Source: Solirubrobacter phytolaccae (GTDB taxonomy: Bacteria; Actinomycetota; Thermoleophilia; Solirubrobacterales; Solirubrobacteraceae). From it: DNA of 64,000 bases. The stretch spans positions 1 to 64,000 of the forward strand of contig NZ_JAPDDP010000035.1 in the NCBI RefSeq assembly GCF_027587195.1. The letters run 5' to 3'. The position numbers and the translations under genes are program-made. Below the pieces are notes generated by a model that was given only the letters and a program-made list of their open reading frames with translations, searched no databases and had not been told where the DNA came from. Shown here one piece after another: positions 62,109 to 64,000 of the stretch (position 1 is the stretch's first letter; every line of letters begins with the position of its first letter).

Positions 62109-62924
62109 GCCGCGCAGCGCCTTCAGCGCCCGCAGCGCGTCGTTGTCCCACTGCTGGTGGGGTGCGCCGCTCAGGTACCAGTCCGAGCCGTTGTCGGCGA
62201 CGAGCATGCCGTAGCGCTTGAGCGCGGTCGCGACGATCCGCGCCTGGCGCGGCAGCTTGCTGATGTCGACGCCCGCCTTGAGCCGGAAGCGCTGGCCCAT
62301 CGCGGGGAGGTCGGGGTCGGTGAGCGTCGAGGCGTAGTGACGGGCGGGGAAGACGAACGCCTTGCGGGTGCGCGAGACCGTGAAGCGCAGCGCGTGCTTG
62401 ATCTCGCCGGCCGCCACCTCCTCGTAGCGCGCGAGCCCGGGCAGGATCGGCAGCCCGGCGGCGTCCGCGCTCGTCCAGCCCTTCGGGCGCAGCTTGTTCG
62501 AGCGCAGGTTGAAGATCGCGCCGCTCCCCGCATGCCAGGTGGAGTCGCGCCGCTCGGCCGCGAACAGCTCGAACAGCCGGCAGCTCCCCCGTTGCACGAG
62601 CAGCAGGTGGCGGTCGCCGCCGCCCTCGATCCTGGGGTTGGCCGGGATCGGGTACGGCCCGCGGTCGGACTCGCCCGCGTAGGTGAAAGCGACGCTCGAC
62701 CGCTTCTGCGAGCGCGACACGACCTGGTACGGGATGCCGATCGGCCGGCCCTCGTAGGTGCCCGAGCCGAAGTCGGGATGGACCGTGTCGTCGGCGCCGA
62801 TGGCCTGCACCATCGCGTCCGAGCGCGGATGGACGGCCCGGTCGTCGACGCGCTGGTTCCAGGGGCTGGACGCCGGGAACACCGGGCACCCGGCGATCGC
62901 CGCGACGGCGAGCTTGGAGCGCAT
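62079..62924 (-). CDS. Uncharacterised, possibly exported protein
   Basis: A 281-residue protein. The N-terminus (RSKLAVAAIAGCPVFPASSPWNQRVDD) is weakly hydrophobic and may be a short signal sequence with Cys13. The body is beta-rich (LLLVQRGSCRLFELFAAERR; HALRFTVSRTRKAFVFPARHYAS). The sequence ASSPWNQRVD followed by HPDFGSGTYEGRPIGIPY recurs in actinobacterial secreted proteins as far as I recall, but I know no function. It lies 3 bases downstream of the Lrp-type regulator in the same direction. Confidence 0.6.
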   Translation of the reverse strand: MRSKLAVAAIAGCPVFPASSPWNQRVDDRAVHPRSDAMVQAIGADDTVHPDFGSGTYEGRPIGIPYQVVSRSQKRSSVAFTYAGESDRGPYPIPANPRIEGGGDRHLLLVQRGSCRLFELFAAERRDSTWHAGSGAIFNLRSNKLRPKGWTSADAAGLPILPGLARYEEVAAGEIKHALRFTVSRTRKAFVFPARHYASTLTDPDLPAMGQRFRLKAGVDISKLPRQARIVATALKRYGMLVADNGSDWYLSGAPHQQWDNDALRALKALRGSDFEVVSER

Positions 62925-62927
62925 GGC

Positions 62928-63395
62928 TCAGACGGTAGTGACCGGAACGGGCGCGGAGGGCTTGATCGCCTGCAGGCGGAGCATCGTGAGCGCGCGGCCG
63001 GCGCCGGCGCGCTTGAGGCCGAGCACGAGCCGATGGAGGTCCTGCGGGCTCGCCGTGGCGACGTGCAGGAGCGCGTCCTGGTCGCCGGAGATGGTGTCCG
63101 CGCGCAGGACGCCGGGCATGTCCGCGACGGCGCGGGCGAAGCGGGCGTCGGCCTCCGCGCTGTGGTCGGTGAGCGCGACGAGCACGAAGGCCTGGAGCGG
63201 GAGCCCGACGGCGTCCGGGGAGACGACGGCGCGGACGGCCTCGATCACGCCCTCGGCCCGCAGGCGGGTGACGCGGCGGGAGGTGGCCGCGGGCGAGAGG
63301 CCGACCGTGCGGGCCAGCTCGAGGTTCGGCGTGTCGCCGCGTTCCTGCAGCAGCGCGATCAGCGCGCAATCGATCTCGTCCAGGGGCGTCTTCAC
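62928..63395 (-). CDS. Lrp/AsnC family transcriptional regulator
   Basis: A 155-residue regulator. Residues 5-50 are the winged helix ([46 protein letters not shown]). Residues ~65-150 are the RAM ligand domain (LQAFVLVALTD...; GDQDALLHVATASPQDLHRLV), which binds amino acids and mediates oligomerisation. The start is a GTG. It diverges from a RidA-family gene across 47 bases containing CAATCATTG, a small palindrome that could be its site. Confidence 0.88.
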   Translation of the reverse strand: MKTPLDEIDCALIALLQERGDTPNLELARTVGLSPAATSRRVTRLRAEGVIEAVRAVVSPDAVGLPLQAFVLVALTDHSAEADARFARAVADMPGVLRADTISGDQDALLHVATASPQDLHRLVLGLKRAGAGRALTMLRLQAIKPSAPVPVTTV

Positions 63396-63442
63396 GTATC
63401 AATCATTGCGCAGGCCTTGGGTGCGGCGACGAGTCTGTACGC

Positions 63443-63796
63443 ATGTACGCCTCAGGACCTGACTACGCCCACTCCGCCGAAGTGGTCGCACCCACCCGCT
63501 GGCTGTTCGTCGCGGGCACGATGGGGCTCGACGCCGGTGGCGGCGCGCCACCGACGCTCGCCGAGCAGCTCGAGCTGGTGTGGGCGAACCTGCGGGAGAT
63601 CCTCGCCGACGCGGGGATGACGGTGGACCACATCGTGCGCGTCACGAGCTACCTGCGCTCGGCCGACTACGCGGAGGAGAACGCCGCCGCGCGGCTGGTC
63701 GCGCTGGGTGGGCGGCGGGTGCCGACGACCGCGATCGTCGTCGGCACGCTGTCTGAGAGTTGGCTGGTAGAGCTCGAGGTGGTCGCCGCCGCGTAG
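63443..63796 (+). CDS. RidA/YjgF family protein
   Basis: A 117-residue trimeric-barrel protein. LFVAGTMGLDAGG (21-33), LVWANLREILADAGMTVDHIVRVTSYL (45-71) and the closing VELEVVA are family features. The key arginine of deaminase-active RidA (PxR...) appears replaced: the text reads VPTTAIVV, with Thr96 in its place, so classical imine deaminase activity is doubtful. It diverges from an Lrp-type regulator that probably controls it. Confidence 0.85.
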   Translation: MYASGPDYAHSAEVVAPTRWLFVAGTMGLDAGGGAPPTLAEQLELVWANLREILADAGMTVDHIVRVTSYLRSADYAEENAAARLVALGGRRVPTTAIVVGTLSESWLVELEVVAAA

Positions 63797-63797
63797 C

Positions 63798-63803
63798 TAC
63801 CCT
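63798..63803 (+). promoter_or_regulatory. -10 box (TACCCT) for the galE-like gene
   Basis: TACCCT ends exactly 7 bases before the ATG at 63811. It begins 2 bases after the preceding stop. Confidence 0.5.
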
Positions 63804-63810
63804 CGCGTCA

Positions 63811-64000
63811 ATGCGCCTTCTCGTCACCGGCGGTGCCGGCTACATCGGCTCGATCGTCGCTCAGCACCTCGTGGCGCGCGGCGACGAGGTCACCGTGCTC
63901 GACTCGCTGTACAAGGGCCACCGCGCCGCGGTGCCCGAGGGCGCCGAGTTCGCCGAGGTCGACCTGCTCGACGCGGACGCCGTGCACGCGGTCGTCGCGC
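63811..64000 (+). CDS. galE: UDP-glucose 4-epimerase (GalE-like), partial
   Basis: The first 63 residues of an extended SDR: MRLLVTGGAGYIGSIVAQHL with the NAD motif TGGAGYIG, then VTVLDSLYKGHRAAVPEG. VLDSLYKGH closely matches GalE proteins, where the residues after the Asp set the cofactor and family. It runs off the right edge, so the catalytic YxxxK cannot be seen. Confidence 0.8.
   Translation, partial: MRLLVTGGAGYIGSIVAQHLVARGDEVTVLDSLYKGHRAAVPEGAEFAEVDLLDADAVHAVVA

Overview
The window is 64 kb of very GC-rich, densely coded chromosomal DNA from an actinobacterium. GTG starts, stop/start overlaps, TANNNT-type -10 boxes set about 7 bases before start codons, and the gene families present (collagen-like secreted protein, LVIVD repeat protein, adenosylcobalamin-dependent ribonucleotide reductase, B. 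subtilis-type heme A synthase, HMwFabG) suggest the class Thermoleophilia, possibly a Solirubrobacter relative. That placement is inference from gene content, not from a marker gene. I see no rRNA, tRNA, CRISPR array, insertion sequence or prophage. No gap between genes exceeds 300 bases.

Bases 1-24,161 form one large surface-glycan locus. The leftward arm (6,516 to 1) encodes a large membrane protein, two methyltransferases, the Wzt/Wzm-type ABC exporter and the start of another gene, probably a glycosyltransferase. The rightward arm (6,564 to 24,161) encodes a nearly complete set for GDP-D-glycero-alpha-D-manno-heptose: a transaldolase able to supply sedoheptulose 7-phosphate, a GmhA-like isomerase, the HddA kinase, a GmhB-like phosphatase and the HddC nucleotidyltransferase. 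These are interleaved with an epimerase, a Gfo/Idh/MocA oxidoreductase, an SDR, methyltransferases, a DPM1-like GT2, a GtrA protein, two GT4 enzymes and an 1140-residue GT/GT4/methyltransferase fusion. From 11,615 to 24,161 almost every junction is a 1-4 base overlap, so this stretch is probably one operon.

Bases 24,188-35,490 are housekeeping and envelope genes: heme A synthase, an LPG-synthase-like membrane protein, beta-carbonic anhydrase, cupin, NAD kinase, a spermidine-synthase-like protein, an MFS exporter, a secreted double cupredoxin, GNAT, a single-domain globin, HtrA protease and a collagen-like secreted protein. Bases 35,552-41,311 are a leftward five-gene acyl-CoA degradation operon (acyl-CoA oxidase-like dehydrogenase, TetR, thiolase, HMwFabG, MaoC). 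A 28-base interrupted palindrome lies just ahead of its first gene.

Bases 41,406-51,286 hold a subtilase, a diguanylate cyclase with PAS regions, a trypsin-like protease, a DtxR-type regulator and a copper operon (CopZ, a histidine-rich exported protein, CopA). Three copies of the 17-base element ATACC-N7-GGTAT, a CsoR-operator-like sequence, lie in and ahead of the copper operon; two of them are inside a coding sequence. Bases 51,297-64,000 carry a divergent TetR/SDR pair whose operator-like palindrome is centred on the SDR start codon, then a VOC protein, FdhD, an LVIVD repeat protein, a VapBC toxin-antitoxin pair, ribonucleotide reductase NrdJ, a YdeI-like protein, a divergent Lrp/RidA pair and the start of a galE-like gene.

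Across the window most first genes of transcription units have a TANNNT hexamer ending 6-10 bases (most often 7) before the start codon and no Shine-Dalgarno sequence. I used this to choose several start codons.
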